Shown here: piece after piece, positions 17,220-26,205 of the stretch
How the letters are laid out: each line of letters opens with the position of its first letter
How positions within the stretch are numbered: position 1 is the stretch's first letter
Assembly (NCBI GenBank): GCA_902780585.1
Contig: CACZGA010000010.1
Span: 1-47,089 of the forward strand
DNA: 47,089 nucleotides
Source of the DNA: an uncultured Erysipelotrichaceae bacterium
GTDB lineage: Bacteria; Bacillota_I; Bacilli_A; RF39; UBA660
Reading direction: 5' to 3'
Notes under the pieces: model-generated
Told to the model about the DNA's origin: nothing
The model's database searches: none
The model's input: the letters and a program-made list of their open reading frames with translations, nothing else
Translations under genes and position numbers: made by a program

Positions 17220-18206
17220 ATGGAAGCTTTTTATGGTTTTTATGATGGTGATTATATTGTTATATCGGCACCTGAGTTACAGGCGTTATGTAGTGAGAGA
17301 AATGAAATACTATATCGTTTAAAGCCTGATTCTCCTACATTTGATAAAGACGTTGAGAGATTATATGAAATTAATGCGTATTTAACTTATGGCAGGCTTC
17401 AATTTGCTAAAGAATTACAGAAAGATACTATTGGATATGGTACTAAATTTAATGCGTGGCTTCCTGAGTGTGAATTAAGTGAATATATTTGTACTGAACG
17501 ACAAATTGTGCCTGAGAGTACTTTTTTAAGTATGGATAAAGCTACTTATGGTACTGATTTTTTTGGTAGAACTGGTGATGATATTTTTAACTTACCTGGT
17601 GAGGGTGGGGAGGCAATGCTTTTTGGTATTATAGATAATCCTGTGAAATACTATATTAAAGGAGATATTAGTGCTAACAGCCGGTGTTGTTCAATGGGGA
17701 AAGCAGATATTAAGAAGCTAAAACAAAATCCAGCAAAATATCGTAGGTTTTTCTCTATGACTAGGTCTCAATTGATACTTTTACAAAATGAAATTGATTT
17801 TTTATATAGTCTTGAGCCTACTCAACATATAAAAAATTTACTTACTGTTCGGAAGAGTTATATTGATAGAGGGATAATTGATTGTTTACCAAGTGATGAA
17901 ACAATAGGGTTTGGATCACTTGTATATCTTCATGTGGTAGATGGTAAGAATATATCTAAAAAGTTTGTGGTTGAGTATGCGCCTCGAGCTCTTTCTAAAG
18001 AGCCGAAAAATTGTTATGCTGAATGGGGGAGCCCTATGGGATATCCACTTTTAGGTTTAGATGCAGGAAAACAATTTCGCTTTTATGTAGGAAGTACACT
18101 TTATGGTGGTAAAGTATTGGGTGTTAATAATACATATGCAAGTTATCCAGAATTTTTCGACCCTTTTGGTACAACTGAAGAGGCGCGTCAAAAAGTTTTA
18201 AGGTGA
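17220..18206 (+). CDS. Double GreA/Rnk-like protein, second paralogue
   Basis: This 328-residue protein is a tandem paralogue of the previous gene: ISAPELQALCSERNEILYRL, DVERLYEINAYLT and ETIGFGSLVYLHV match it closely. It again has two units, with IGYG at 71-74 and IGFG at 229-232, 158 residues apart. The segment GSPMGYPLLGLDAGKQFRF (260-278) is the clearest match to the GreA/GreB C-terminal motif in either protein. The first half is more diverged and has an extra CC pair. GGGAGTGAT precedes the ATG, 26 bases after the first paralogue, so both are on one transcript. The function is unknown; binding at the RNA polymerase secondary channel is the obvious hypothesis. Confidence 0.75.
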   Translation: MEAFYGFYDGDYIVISAPELQALCSERNEILYRLKPDSPTFDKDVERLYEINAYLTYGRLQFAKELQKDTIGYGTKFNAWLPECELSEYICTERQIVPESTFLSMDKATYGTDFFGRTGDDIFNLPGEGGEAMLFGIIDNPVKYYIKGDISANSRCCSMGKADIKKLKQNPAKYRRFFSMTRSQLILLQNEIDFLYSLEPTQHIKNLLTVRKSYIDRGIIDCLPSDETIGFGSLVYLHVVDGKNISKKFVVEYAPRALSKEPKNCYAEWGSPMGYPLLGLDAGKQFRFYVGSTLYGGKVLGVNNTYASYPEFFDPFGTTEEARQKVLR

Positions 18207-18227
18207 AAGTAATGCACCTTTTTTTTT
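18200..18227 (+). terminator. Terminator after the double Gre-like pair
   Basis: AAGGTG (18200-18205) pairs with CACCTT (18215-18220) around a nine-base loop, followed by T to 18227. Confidence 0.8.
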
Positions 18228-18232
18228 GATTA

Positions 18233-18241
18233 TGATATAAT
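18233..18241 (+). promoter_or_regulatory. Extended -10 promoter of tgt
   Basis: TGATATAAT (18233-18241) is a full extended -10. The -35 position falls in the stem of the preceding terminator and has no consensus. Confidence 0.75.
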
Positions 18242-18264
18242 TATGTAGAAGTTGAGGGGATAAT

Positions 18265-19258
<994 letters not shown>

Positions 19259-19260
19259 TT

Positions 19261-19286
19261 AAAAGACTAATTAAAGTCTTTTTTTT
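19261..19286 (+). terminator. Terminator after tgt
   Basis: AAAAGACT (19261-19268) pairs with AGTCTTTT (19275-19282), followed by T to 19286. Confidence 0.9.
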
Positions 19287-19320
19287 GTTATGTAAAATAT
19301 TTAAAAAGTTTAAAATTGTG

Positions 19321-19349
19321 TTTTCAATTACTCAAGTCTGTGCTAAAAT
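19321..19349 (+). promoter_or_regulatory. Probable promoter of the pilC-like gene
   Basis: TTTTCA (19321-19326), a 17-bp spacer and TAAAAT (19344-19349) with TG (19341-19342). It is weaker than the other promoters. Confidence 0.6.
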
Positions 19350-19385
19350 ATTATCTAGGATAAGATAAAAAAGGAAGGTTGTTAT

Positions 19386-21002
19386 ATGGGTTTATTTGGT
19401 TCTAAAGATAAAAATAATAAACCGGTAGAAGCAGAACAAACTGCTCCTGCAGCTACTGATGGAGTAACTGTAGTTTCAAATGAGCCTTCTGCTCCTCAAG
19501 CTGAATCTTCTACTCCTCAAGCTGAAGCTCCTGTGGCACCCGCTGAAGTGGCAAATAATGTTGAAGTTTCAGTTGGAGCTAATGAGGGAGTTGATCCTAA
19601 TCAGGAACAGGATTTAAGTTCAGTAACACCTGTTTCACCTGAGATTAATTATAATAATACTATTCCTGGAGCGGCTGGCTCTAATCAACCAGATTATAAT
19701 AATGCTGGACTTGGTGGCGGTGGTTCTATACAGCCAACGTCAGGAGAAGAGGAAAATCCAGAAAATCCTGATGGCAAGCCTTCTAAGGTTGCTCGACCAA
19801 TGATTGCATATAAGTATACAATTATTAATTCTCTTGGAAAAAAAGAAACTGGCTTCTTTGATGCTGAAAGTGAAGATGATGTTCGTAATTTCATGTCATC
19901 AATGGAGTTCCAAGTATTAGAGGTTAAGAAGAGAAGTACTTTTGATATGGAAATCGGTGGTACTAAATTTGGTGCTAATGATTTGTCATTCTGTCTTACG
20001 CAGTTGTCAACTTATTTAAAAGCTGGTATCCCTTTAGCTGATTCAGTTTGTATCTTGGCTAAACAATCTAGGAAACCAGGAATTAAGAAGAGTTTTTTTC
20101 AATTGGTTTATGAATTGCTACGTGGTGAAAGTTTATCTGATGCCATGATAAAACAGGGTAAAGTATATCCTAAATTATTAATAAACATGGTAAAGACAGC
20201 TGAAATGACAGGTGATTTACCTTCTATTTTGGATGATATGGCTGAGTATTATACTTCTATGGATCAAACTCGTAAACAGATGAAATCAGCTATGACTTAT
20301 CCAATTGTCGTATTGTTTATAGCTTTTGGTGTTTTGATTTTCATGTTAACTTACTTAGTACCACAGTTCTCTTCAATGTTTAAAGAGAATGGTTCTGAAT
20401 TACCAGCATTGACTAGATCAATCTTAGCTGTTAGTGAGTTTATTAAGAATGATTGGTATTTTGTATTACTAGGAATTGCGGTAGTAGTTGGTACTTTTGT
20501 TACATTATTTAAGAAAGTTCAAAAATTTAGGGAAACTATTCAGATAATGTTAATGCACCTTCCAGTTATTAAAAATATTATCATTTATAATGAGATTGCT
20601 AACTTTACAAAGACTTTTGCATCTTTATTAAACCATGGTGTTTTTATTACTGATAGTATGGAAATCTTGTCAAAGATTACTAATAATGAAGTTATGATTA
20701 GAATTATAAATAAAACTATGGAGAATTTAGGTCGAGGTGACTCTATTTCTTCTGCGTTTAAAGGTGAGTGGGCTATTCCCGTTGTTGCTTATGAAATGAT
20801 TGTTACTGGTGAAAGTACTGGTCAATTAGGTCAAATGATGGAGAAAGTTGCTAGTCACTTCCAAATGCTTCATAAGAACGTTATTGATCAGATGAAGAGT
20901 TTGGTAGAACCAATATTAATCTGTTTCTTGGCAGTTATAGTTGGTATAATATTAATGTCTATTATTGAACCAATGTTCTCAATTTATAGTCAAGTTAAAT
21001 AA
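19386..21002 (+). CDS. Type IV pilus/type II secretion inner-membrane protein (PilC/GspF family)
   Basis: This 538-residue protein is the polytopic platform protein of a type IV pilus or secretion machine. Residues from about 138 follow the family: an N-terminal strand domain (IAYKYTIINSLGKKETGFF), then two T2SSF domains (FCLTQLSTYLKAGIPLADSV and FTKTFASLLNHGVFITDSME), with membrane segments at about 305-328, 355-378 and 510-530. Unusually, about 135 residues of Pro, Ala, Glu, Asn and Gly-rich, probably disordered sequence come first, including PQAESSTPQAEAP repeats and GLGGGGS. The N-terminus has no signal peptide. AAGGAAGG precedes the ATG. Prepilin peptidase follows in the same unit; no assembly ATPase gene is in the window. 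Confidence 0.93.
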   Translation: MGLFGSKDKNNKPVEAEQTAPAATDGVTVVSNEPSAPQAESSTPQAEAPVAPAEVANNVEVSVGANEGVDPNQEQDLSSVTPVSPEINYNNTIPGAAGSNQPDYNNAGLGGGGSIQPTSGEEENPENPDGKPSKVARPMIAYKYTIINSLGKKETGFFDAESEDDVRNFMSSMEFQVLEVKKRSTFDMEIGGTKFGANDLSFCLTQLSTYLKAGIPLADSVCILAKQSRKPGIKKSFFQLVYELLRGESLSDAMIKQGKVYPKLLINMVKTAEMTGDLPSILDDMAEYYTSMDQTRKQMKSAMTYPIVVLFIAFGVLIFMLTYLVPQFSSMFKENGSELPALTRSILAVSEFIKNDWYFVLLGIAVVVGTFVTLFKKVQKFRETIQIMLMHLPVIKNIIIYNEIANFTKTFASLLNHGVFITDSMEILSKITNNEVMIRIINKTMENLGRGDSISSAFKGEWAIPVVAYEMIVTGESTGQLGQMMEKVASHFQMLHKNVIDQMKSLVEPILICFLAVIVGIILMSIIEPMFSIYSQVK

Positions 21003-21018
21003 AGGAGGTAATACAGAT

Positions 21019-21786
21019 ATGAATTTAGCGTTTCTGATTATCTTTTTTGTTTTGGGACTATATATGGGTTCTTTTTATACAGTAGTTGGGCTTAGATTAC
21101 CAAATCATGAAAACTTTATTTCTAGTCGTAGTTATTGTGATACTTGCCATCATACTTTATCATTATTGGATATGGTGCCGGTATTTTCCTATTTATTTTT
21201 AAAAGGAAAGTGTAGATATTGCAAATGTAATATAGATGGTTTATCTACTTATATGGAGATATTTACAGGAATACTTTTTGCTTTAAGTTATTTTGTATTT
21301 GGTATTTCATATGAATTATTAATTGCTTTAGGTATTGTTACTATGCTTATTACTATTTCAGTTTCTGATATGAGGTATTATATTATACCGGATGAGATAT
21401 TAGTATTTTTTAGTGGCTTTTTTCTAATAATTATTACAATTAGTAAAGGGGTATCTGCTACTATATGGGCATTATTGGGTGGTTTAATATTATTTTTATG
21501 TATGTATGGTATTATGTTACTTGGAAATTTTCTCTTCAAGAAAGAAACTCTTGGTGGAGGAGATATTAAAATGATGTTTGTATTTGGTATTGTTATTAAT
21601 CCTTTACTTGGTTTATTTGCTATATTTTTAGGGAGCGTTTTAGCATTACCTTTATCATTTTTCTTAATGGTAAAGAAGAATCAGAAAATAATCCCTTTTG
21701 GGCCTTTCTTATTAATTAGTTTTGCTTTTATTTATTTTACTAGAATAGATATTTCTAAAATAGTTGATTTTTTAAGATTACTTTAG
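21019..21786 (+). CDS. Prepilin peptidase (PilD/ComC family)
   Basis: This 255-residue membrane protease cuts and usually methylates prepilins. It has the N-terminal domain with two CxxC pairs (YCDTCHH and CRYCKCN) and the catalytic aspartates in SVSDMRYYIIPDE and GGGDIKMM, spread over about seven or eight membrane segments. The start is the ATG at 21019, after AAAGGAGG at 21001-21008; a longer frame from 20965 would overlap the pilC-like gene. The pair pilC-pilD shows that the organism makes a type IV pilus-like or competence-type structure. Confidence 0.95.
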   Translation: MNLAFLIIFFVLGLYMGSFYTVVGLRLPNHENFISSRSYCDTCHHTLSLLDMVPVFSYLFLKGKCRYCKCNIDGLSTYMEIFTGILFALSYFVFGISYELLIALGIVTMLITISVSDMRYYIIPDEILVFFSGFFLIIITISKGVSATIWALLGGLILFLCMYGIMLLGNFLFKKETLGGGDIKMMFVFGIVINPLLGLFAIFLGSVLALPLSFFLMVKKNQKIIPFGPFLLISFAFIYFTRIDISKIVDFLRLL

Positions 21787-21800
21787 TAGTCTTTTTTTTT
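21775..21800 (+). terminator. Terminator after prepilin peptidase
   Basis: AGATTACT (21775-21782) pairs, with one G-U pair, with AGTAGTCT (21785-21792), then T to 21800. The stop codon TAG is at the tip. Confidence 0.75.
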
Positions 21801-21835
21801 CTTTTTATGTTATTATAATTTTAGGTGGTGAGGCT

Positions 21836-23134
21836 ATGAAAAATATTACTGTATTACCAGCTGATACTTATACTGTTATTAATAAAACTATGTTAAATGA
21901 TAAAGATAAGAAAATACTTTCTATGTTATATCAACCTATTATTGGGAATACAGCAGTTAGTCTTTATTATACTTTATTAGATGATTTAGATAAGCAAGAA
22001 GTTATGAGTGATGATTTTACTCATTATCATTTAATATGCACTATGCAATTAAAATTAGAAGATATAGTTGTTGCTAGAGAAAAGTTAGAAGCTGTTGGCT
22101 TATTAAAGAGTTATTTTAAAAAAGATAGAATACAACAGTATGTTTATTTATTATATTCACCTATATTACCAGCTGAGTTTTTTAATCATCCTATTTTAAA
22201 TGTCGTATTGTTTAATAATTTGGGTAAAAAAGAATATGAAAAAGTACTTTCTTATTTTAAGGTGCCTAGAGTTTCTTTAAAAGATTTTCAAGAAGTTACG
22301 GCTTCTTTTGATGAGGTGTTTACTTCTACATTAGGTACAATTAGAGAAGTCGAAAATGATGTGAGAGATAGAGATTCTAATGATTTAGTTTTTCATAATA
22401 AAATTGATTTTAATATGATTATTGAGGGTATCCCAGAAAGTCAAAGGCATGATAGATGTTTCAGTGAAGATGTTAAGGAATTGATCCAGCAACTTGCTTT
22501 TATTTATAAATTAGATACTTATGCGATGTTGGGATTAATTAGAAATAGTCTCAATGAGAAAGGCTTTATTGATAAAACTTTGTTAAGAAAAAGTTGCCGG
22601 GAATATTATCAGTTTGATCATGCTGGCAATTTACCTACTTTAATTTATAACAAACAGCCTGACTTTTTGAAAAAGCCTGAGGGAGACTCTTCTAAATGGG
22701 CTAAAATGGTTTATACTTTTGAAAATATTACGCCATATCAATTATTAAAAGCTAAGTATAAAGGAGCAGAACCTACAGATAGAGATAAACGTTTAATTGA
22801 AAGTTTATTAATAGATCAAAAACTAGCTCCTGGAGTTGTTAATGTATTAATTAGTTATGTATTAAAAGTTAATCATGAACAATTAAAGAAAAGTTATGTT
22901 GAAACTATTGCGGGTCAATGGAAAAGACTTAATATTGAGACAGTAGAAGATGCAATGAGATATACTGAAAAAGAACATAAAAAGTTACATAAATTAGTAA
23001 ATGATAAGAAAGATAATAAAACTACTAATAAGACGGAAGTATTACCAGCTTGGTTTAATCAAGAACAAAGTGTTGTTGAAACTACTGATGAAGATATTGA
23101 AGTTATGGATAATATATTAAAAGAACTGGTTTAG
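21836..23134 (+). CDS. dnaB: Replication initiation and membrane attachment protein DnaB (Bacillus type)
   Basis: This 432-residue protein resembles the Bacillus DnaB helicase loader, not the helicase. The N-terminal winged-helix part is seen in LSMLYQPIIGNTAVSLYYTL, and a DnaD/DnaB-type C-terminal domain spans about 300-385 (ITPYQLLKAKYKGAEP and LAPGVVNVLISYVLKVN). In Bacillus it works with DnaD and DnaI to load the replicative helicase at oriC and at stalled forks. A TATAAT at 21814-21819 with a T-tract at the -35 position is the likely promoter. The usual partner dnaI does not follow; a pyrophosphatase gene does. Confidence 0.88.
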   Translation: MKNITVLPADTYTVINKTMLNDKDKKILSMLYQPIIGNTAVSLYYTLLDDLDKQEVMSDDFTHYHLICTMQLKLEDIVVAREKLEAVGLLKSYFKKDRIQQYVYLLYSPILPAEFFNHPILNVVLFNNLGKKEYEKVLSYFKVPRVSLKDFQEVTASFDEVFTSTLGTIREVENDVRDRDSNDLVFHNKIDFNMIIEGIPESQRHDRCFSEDVKELIQQLAFIYKLDTYAMLGLIRNSLNEKGFIDKTLLRKSCREYYQFDHAGNLPTLIYNKQPDFLKKPEGDSSKWAKMVYTFENITPYQLLKAKYKGAEPTDRDKRLIESLLIDQKLAPGVVNVLISYVLKVNHEQLKKSYVETIAGQWKRLNIETVEDAMRYTEKEHKKLHKLVNDKKDNKTTNKTEVLPAWFNQEQSVVETTDEDIEVMDNILKELV

Positions 23135-23144
23135 TTCTTTTATT
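23120..23144 (+). terminator. Terminator overlapping the dnaB stop
   Basis: AAAGAACT (23120-23127) pairs with AGTTCTTT (23133-23140). The last codons and stop of dnaB lie within it. The T-tract is short and interrupted, so termination may be partial. Confidence 0.7.
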
Positions 23145-23157
23145 TTCTAATGATTCA

Positions 23158-23166
23158 TGGTATAAT
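23158..23166 (+). promoter_or_regulatory. Extended -10 promoter of the pyrophosphatase gene
   Basis: TGGTATAAT (23158-23166) is a full extended -10. The -35 position falls at the end of the dnaB terminator. Confidence 0.8.
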
Positions 23167-23192
23167 TTACCTAATAAAAGGATGGTTGAGTT

Positions 23193-24809
23193 ATGAAAAA
23201 GACTTTTATTTTTGGACACAAGAAACCGGATACAGATTCTGTTATGTCGGCTATTGGTCTTTCTTACTTGAAAAACAAATTAGGAGAAAATACAGAGGCT
23301 AGAGTACTTGGTAATATTAATAAAGAATCAATGTATGCTTTAAAATATTTCCATATACCAGAACCTAAGTATTTAAATGATGTAAAACTACAACTTAAAG
23401 ATGTGCATTATCATAAAGGCTTTTTTTTATCGGAAAATGCTAGTATTTATGATGGTTATCAAGTAATGTTAAGAGAGAGTGTAACGGGGTTACCGTTGGT
23501 AGATAATGATTGTCAATTTAAAGGTATGATTACTTTAAAGGATTTAAGTTATATATTAGTTAATGATAATGTAGATGATTTATATACTTCTTATGAAAAC
23601 TTAATTAGGGTTTTAAAAGGTGAAGAAATTGTTAGAGCTTCGGAAGAAATTTCTGGGAAAATATTAGTGGCTGCTTACCGTAGTTCTACTTTTATGGATA
23701 CAATAGATTTAAATGACAATGATATTTTAATTGTTGGAGATCGTCATAGTGTTATTGAATATGCTATTAATTGTAAGGTTAAAATGATTATTATATCTGG
23801 GGATTGTTATATTAAAGATGAACATGTTGAACTAGCAAGACAGAATAATGTAAGCATTATTAGAACTCCTTATGATACATATAGAGTTTCGGGATTAATA
23901 GTACTAACTAATTATATAAGAACGATGGTTAGTATTTTAAAACCTACGGTATTTTTAGAAACAGATTTCGTATCTGATATAATTGATGTTAATAATAAAT
24001 TAAAACATACTAATTATCCTGTAATTAATAAGAATAATAAGTGTTTAGGTTTATTAAAAGTTACTGATTTAAGTGAAAAAACACCTAAAAGAGTTATATT
24101 GGTAGATCACAATGAAAAATTACAAAGTGCTGAAGGAATTGATGAAGCGGAGATAATTGAAATATTTGATCATCATAATTTAGGTAGTATTACAACTAAT
24201 TATCCAATTAACTTTAGAAATATGTCTGTTGGTTCTACGTGTACAATTGTGTGCTCTATGTTTAGAGAAAGAGCGGTTGATATACCAGAAAATATTGCGG
24301 GGGCTTTATTATCAGGAATCCTTTCTGATACATTAATTTTGCGTAGTCCTACGGCTACTCCTAGAGATAGGGACTGTGTAGAGTATTTATCTGCTATTGT
24401 AGGAGTAAATTATGAAGATTATGGCATGAAACTATTTAAATCTGGTACATCACTTGAAGGTATGAGTAAAGAAGATGTATTATACAATGACTATAAACTT
24501 TATTCTGTTAATGATAAGAATTTTGCAATTGGGCAGTTCTTTACAACAAATTTTGATGAGATTGAAAAAGATATAGATGGTTATGTTGATGTTTTAGATC
24601 AAGTTATGGAAGCAAATCATTATGCATTAGTTTGTTTATATGTTACGGATATTATTAAGAATGGTAGTTATGTAATATTTAATCGTAAGGGTAGTGGAAT
24701 TATGAATCTAATCTATCAAGATATTGTTGAAGAAGGATATTTCGTAGAAGGTTGTCTTTCTCGTAAAAAACATATTGTACCTGACATAATGGAAGTACTA
24801 GAGAATTAG
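23193..24809 (+). CDS. CBS-type manganese-dependent inorganic pyrophosphatase
   Basis: This 538-residue family II (DHH-DHHA2) pyrophosphatase hydrolyses pyrophosphate to phosphate. The metal-binding motifs are GHKKPDTDSV at the N-terminus, VDHNE at about 309 and FDHHNLGS at about 330; DHHA2 lies at the C-terminus, with the RKKHIVP motif. Between the first two motifs is a regulatory insert: CBS halves (SLPLV-like ESVTGLPLVD and TNYPVINKNNKCLGLLKV) around a DRTGG-like domain (ILIVGDRHSVIEYAI). Such enzymes are controlled by adenine nucleotides, and those with DRTGG also by diadenosine polyphosphates. The next gene starts eight bases after its stop. Confidence 0.93.
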   Translation: MKKTFIFGHKKPDTDSVMSAIGLSYLKNKLGENTEARVLGNINKESMYALKYFHIPEPKYLNDVKLQLKDVHYHKGFFLSENASIYDGYQVMLRESVTGLPLVDNDCQFKGMITLKDLSYILVNDNVDDLYTSYENLIRVLKGEEIVRASEEISGKILVAAYRSSTFMDTIDLNDNDILIVGDRHSVIEYAINCKVKMIIISGDCYIKDEHVELARQNNVSIIRTPYDTYRVSGLIVLTNYIRTMVSILKPTVFLETDFVSDIIDVNNKLKHTNYPVINKNNKCLGLLKVTDLSEKTPKRVILVDHNEKLQSAEGIDEAEIIEIFDHHNLGSITTNYPINFRNMSVGSTCTIVCSMFRERAVDIPENIAGALLSGILSDTLILRSPTATPRDRDCVEYLSAIVGVNYEDYGMKLFKSGTSLEGMSKEDVLYNDYKLYSVNDKNFAIGQFFTTNFDEIEKDIDGYVDVLDQVMEANHYALVCLYVTDIIKNGSYVIFNRKGSGIMNLIYQDIVEEGYFVEGCLSRKKHIVPDIMEVLEN

Positions 24810-24817
24810 GAGGTATT

Positions 24818-25330
24818 ATGGTAGAAAAATTAGTTGGATTATTTGTATCTTTATTTGGAGGGTTATTAAAATTACCTTTTGGAAAAGAATTAATAGTATT
24901 TGCTATTTCTTTAATGCCTATACTTGAATTAAGAGGGGGGTTAATAGCAGCTTCATTGTTAGGGCTTCCTGCAGTTCCTAGTTATATCATTTCAGTTATT
25001 GGTAATATTATACCGGTACCATTTATTTTATGGTTTATTAATTCTATTTTAGATTATATGCGAGGTAGTAAACGTTTCTCTAAGGTTGCTAAATGGTTAG
25101 ATAAAAAAGTAAATAAACATAAGAAGCAAATAGAAACATATGGTTTTTGGGGAATGGTTTTGTTTGTAGGGATTCCTTTGCCAGGAACAGGAGCTTGGAC
25201 TGGTTGTTTAATTGCTTCGGTATTACATATGGATCGTAAAAAAGCCTTTTTAGGGGCAATGCTCGGTATATTTTTAGCTAGTATTATTATGATGGTTGTT
25301 TCTTTTGGGTTATTAAAGTCAATTATTTGA
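24818..25330 (+). CDS. Small multidrug export family membrane protein
   Basis: This 170-residue membrane protein fits the COG2426/PF06695 family: MPILELRGGLIAASLLGLP early on, a basic cytoplasmic loop (WLDKKVNKHKKQIETYG), and GIPLPGTGAWTGCLIASVL, the motif shared with the DedA-like group. Four or five membrane segments are visible. The family name comes from a weak early assignment and the substrate is unknown. It has an AGGAGG site and follows the pyrophosphatase in one unit. Confidence 0.85.
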   Translation: MVEKLVGLFVSLFGGLLKLPFGKELIVFAISLMPILELRGGLIAASLLGLPAVPSYIISVIGNIIPVPFILWFINSILDYMRGSKRFSKVAKWLDKKVNKHKKQIETYGFWGMVLFVGIPLPGTGAWTGCLIASVLHMDRKKAFLGAMLGIFLASIIMMVVSFGLLKSII

Positions 25331-25368
25331 TTTTAATAATCTTTTTTTCTTCCTTTTTTTTTGTAGTT

Positions 25369-25377
25369 TGTTATAAT
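25369..25377 (+). promoter_or_regulatory. Extended -10 promoter of the 25401 gene
   Basis: TGTTATAAT (25369-25377) is preceded by a T-rich stretch and a weak terminator-like hairpin (GATT/AATC, about 25330-25347). Confidence 0.7.
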
Positions 25378-25400
25378 GATAATAGAGTAGGTGGTATTGA

Positions 25401-26135
25401 ATGTTTTCATATTCCTTTTCTTTTTATTTATTAATAGATTTGTTTTTTATCTATTCTGTTATTGGCTATATTACTGAAATAATGAGTATTTATAGGTTTA
25501 CTCATAAAGTTATTTTAAGCAGAGGCTATTTAATAGGACCTTATTTACCTATATTTGGACTTGGTTCTATTTTAATGATTACTTTATTAGAACCTTATAA
25601 AAATGATTTATTTGTTTTATTTGTTATGAGCTTAGTTATTTGCTGTTTACTTGAATATTTTACTAGTTTATTAATGGAGAAAATATTTAAATTACGCTGG
25701 TGGGATTATTCTGATAAGATGTTTAATATTAATGGTAGAGTATGTTTGGAAAATGGAGTTATGTTTGGGCTAGGTGGAGTTATTATTGTTAAATGTGTTA
25801 ATCCTTTTTTATTGCAAGGGTTAATGTCTTTACCTGCTACTGTTGTTATAGTAAGTGGTATGGTTGTTAGTTGTATTATGATAGCGGATTTTATAGTTTC
25901 TACTTATACAGTTTTACAATTAAAAGTTGATTTATCGGCTTTTAAAGAAAAAGATTCTACTGTTCGTATAAAGAAAGAGATTATTGATTCTATTTTAAAA
26001 TATCAGTTTTTTCATAGACGTTTATTTAAGGCATTTCCTAATATTACAGGAAATAAATATGTAGTTGAGTTTGAAAAAATGTCTAAAAAGAGAGAAAAGA
26101 GATTAAAGAGAAAAGAAGAAAAGAATAATAAGTAA
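25401..26135 (+). CDS. PF06541-type membrane protein (putative ABC transporter permease)
   Basis: This 244-residue protein has five to six membrane segments and the family pattern SVIGYITEIM near the N-terminus, RGYLIGPYLPIFGLGSIL, LEYFTSLLMEKIFKLRWWDYS and NGRVCLENGVMFGLGG. The family is named as an ABC transporter permease, but no ATPase partner is adjacent and the function is uncertain. The C-terminus is a strongly basic cytoplasmic tail (MSKKREKRLKRKEEK). An AGGTGG site precedes the ATG. Confidence 0.83.
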   Translation: MFSYSFSFYLLIDLFFIYSVIGYITEIMSIYRFTHKVILSRGYLIGPYLPIFGLGSILMITLLEPYKNDLFVLFVMSLVICCLLEYFTSLLMEKIFKLRWWDYSDKMFNINGRVCLENGVMFGLGGVIIVKCVNPFLLQGLMSLPATVVIVSGMVVSCIMIADFIVSTYTVLQLKVDLSAFKEKDSTVRIKKEIIDSILKYQFFHRRLFKAFPNITGNKYVVEFEKMSKKREKRLKRKEEKNNK

Positions 26136-26155
26136 TACTTGGGTATTGCTTTTTT
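26131..26155 (+). terminator. Terminator after the 25401 gene
   Basis: AGTAATAC (26131-26138) pairs, with one wobble, with GTATTGCT (26143-26150), followed by T to 26155. Confidence 0.85.
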
Positions 26156-26156
26156 C

Positions 26157-26185
26157 ATGACAATAATAATCTTATATGGTATTAT
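26157..26185 (+). promoter_or_regulatory. Promoter of the phosphohexomutase gene
   Basis: ATGACA (26157-26162), a 17-bp spacer and TATTAT (26180-26185) with TG (26177-26178). It begins directly after the preceding terminator. Confidence 0.8.
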
Positions 26186-26205
26186 GATGTTAGGAGGATG
26201 ATTTA

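Noticed and set aside
24484..24809. Promoter for the small membrane protein at 24818
   Set aside because: The gene starts eight bases after the pyrophosphatase stop with its own ribosome-binding site, so co-transcription explains it better.
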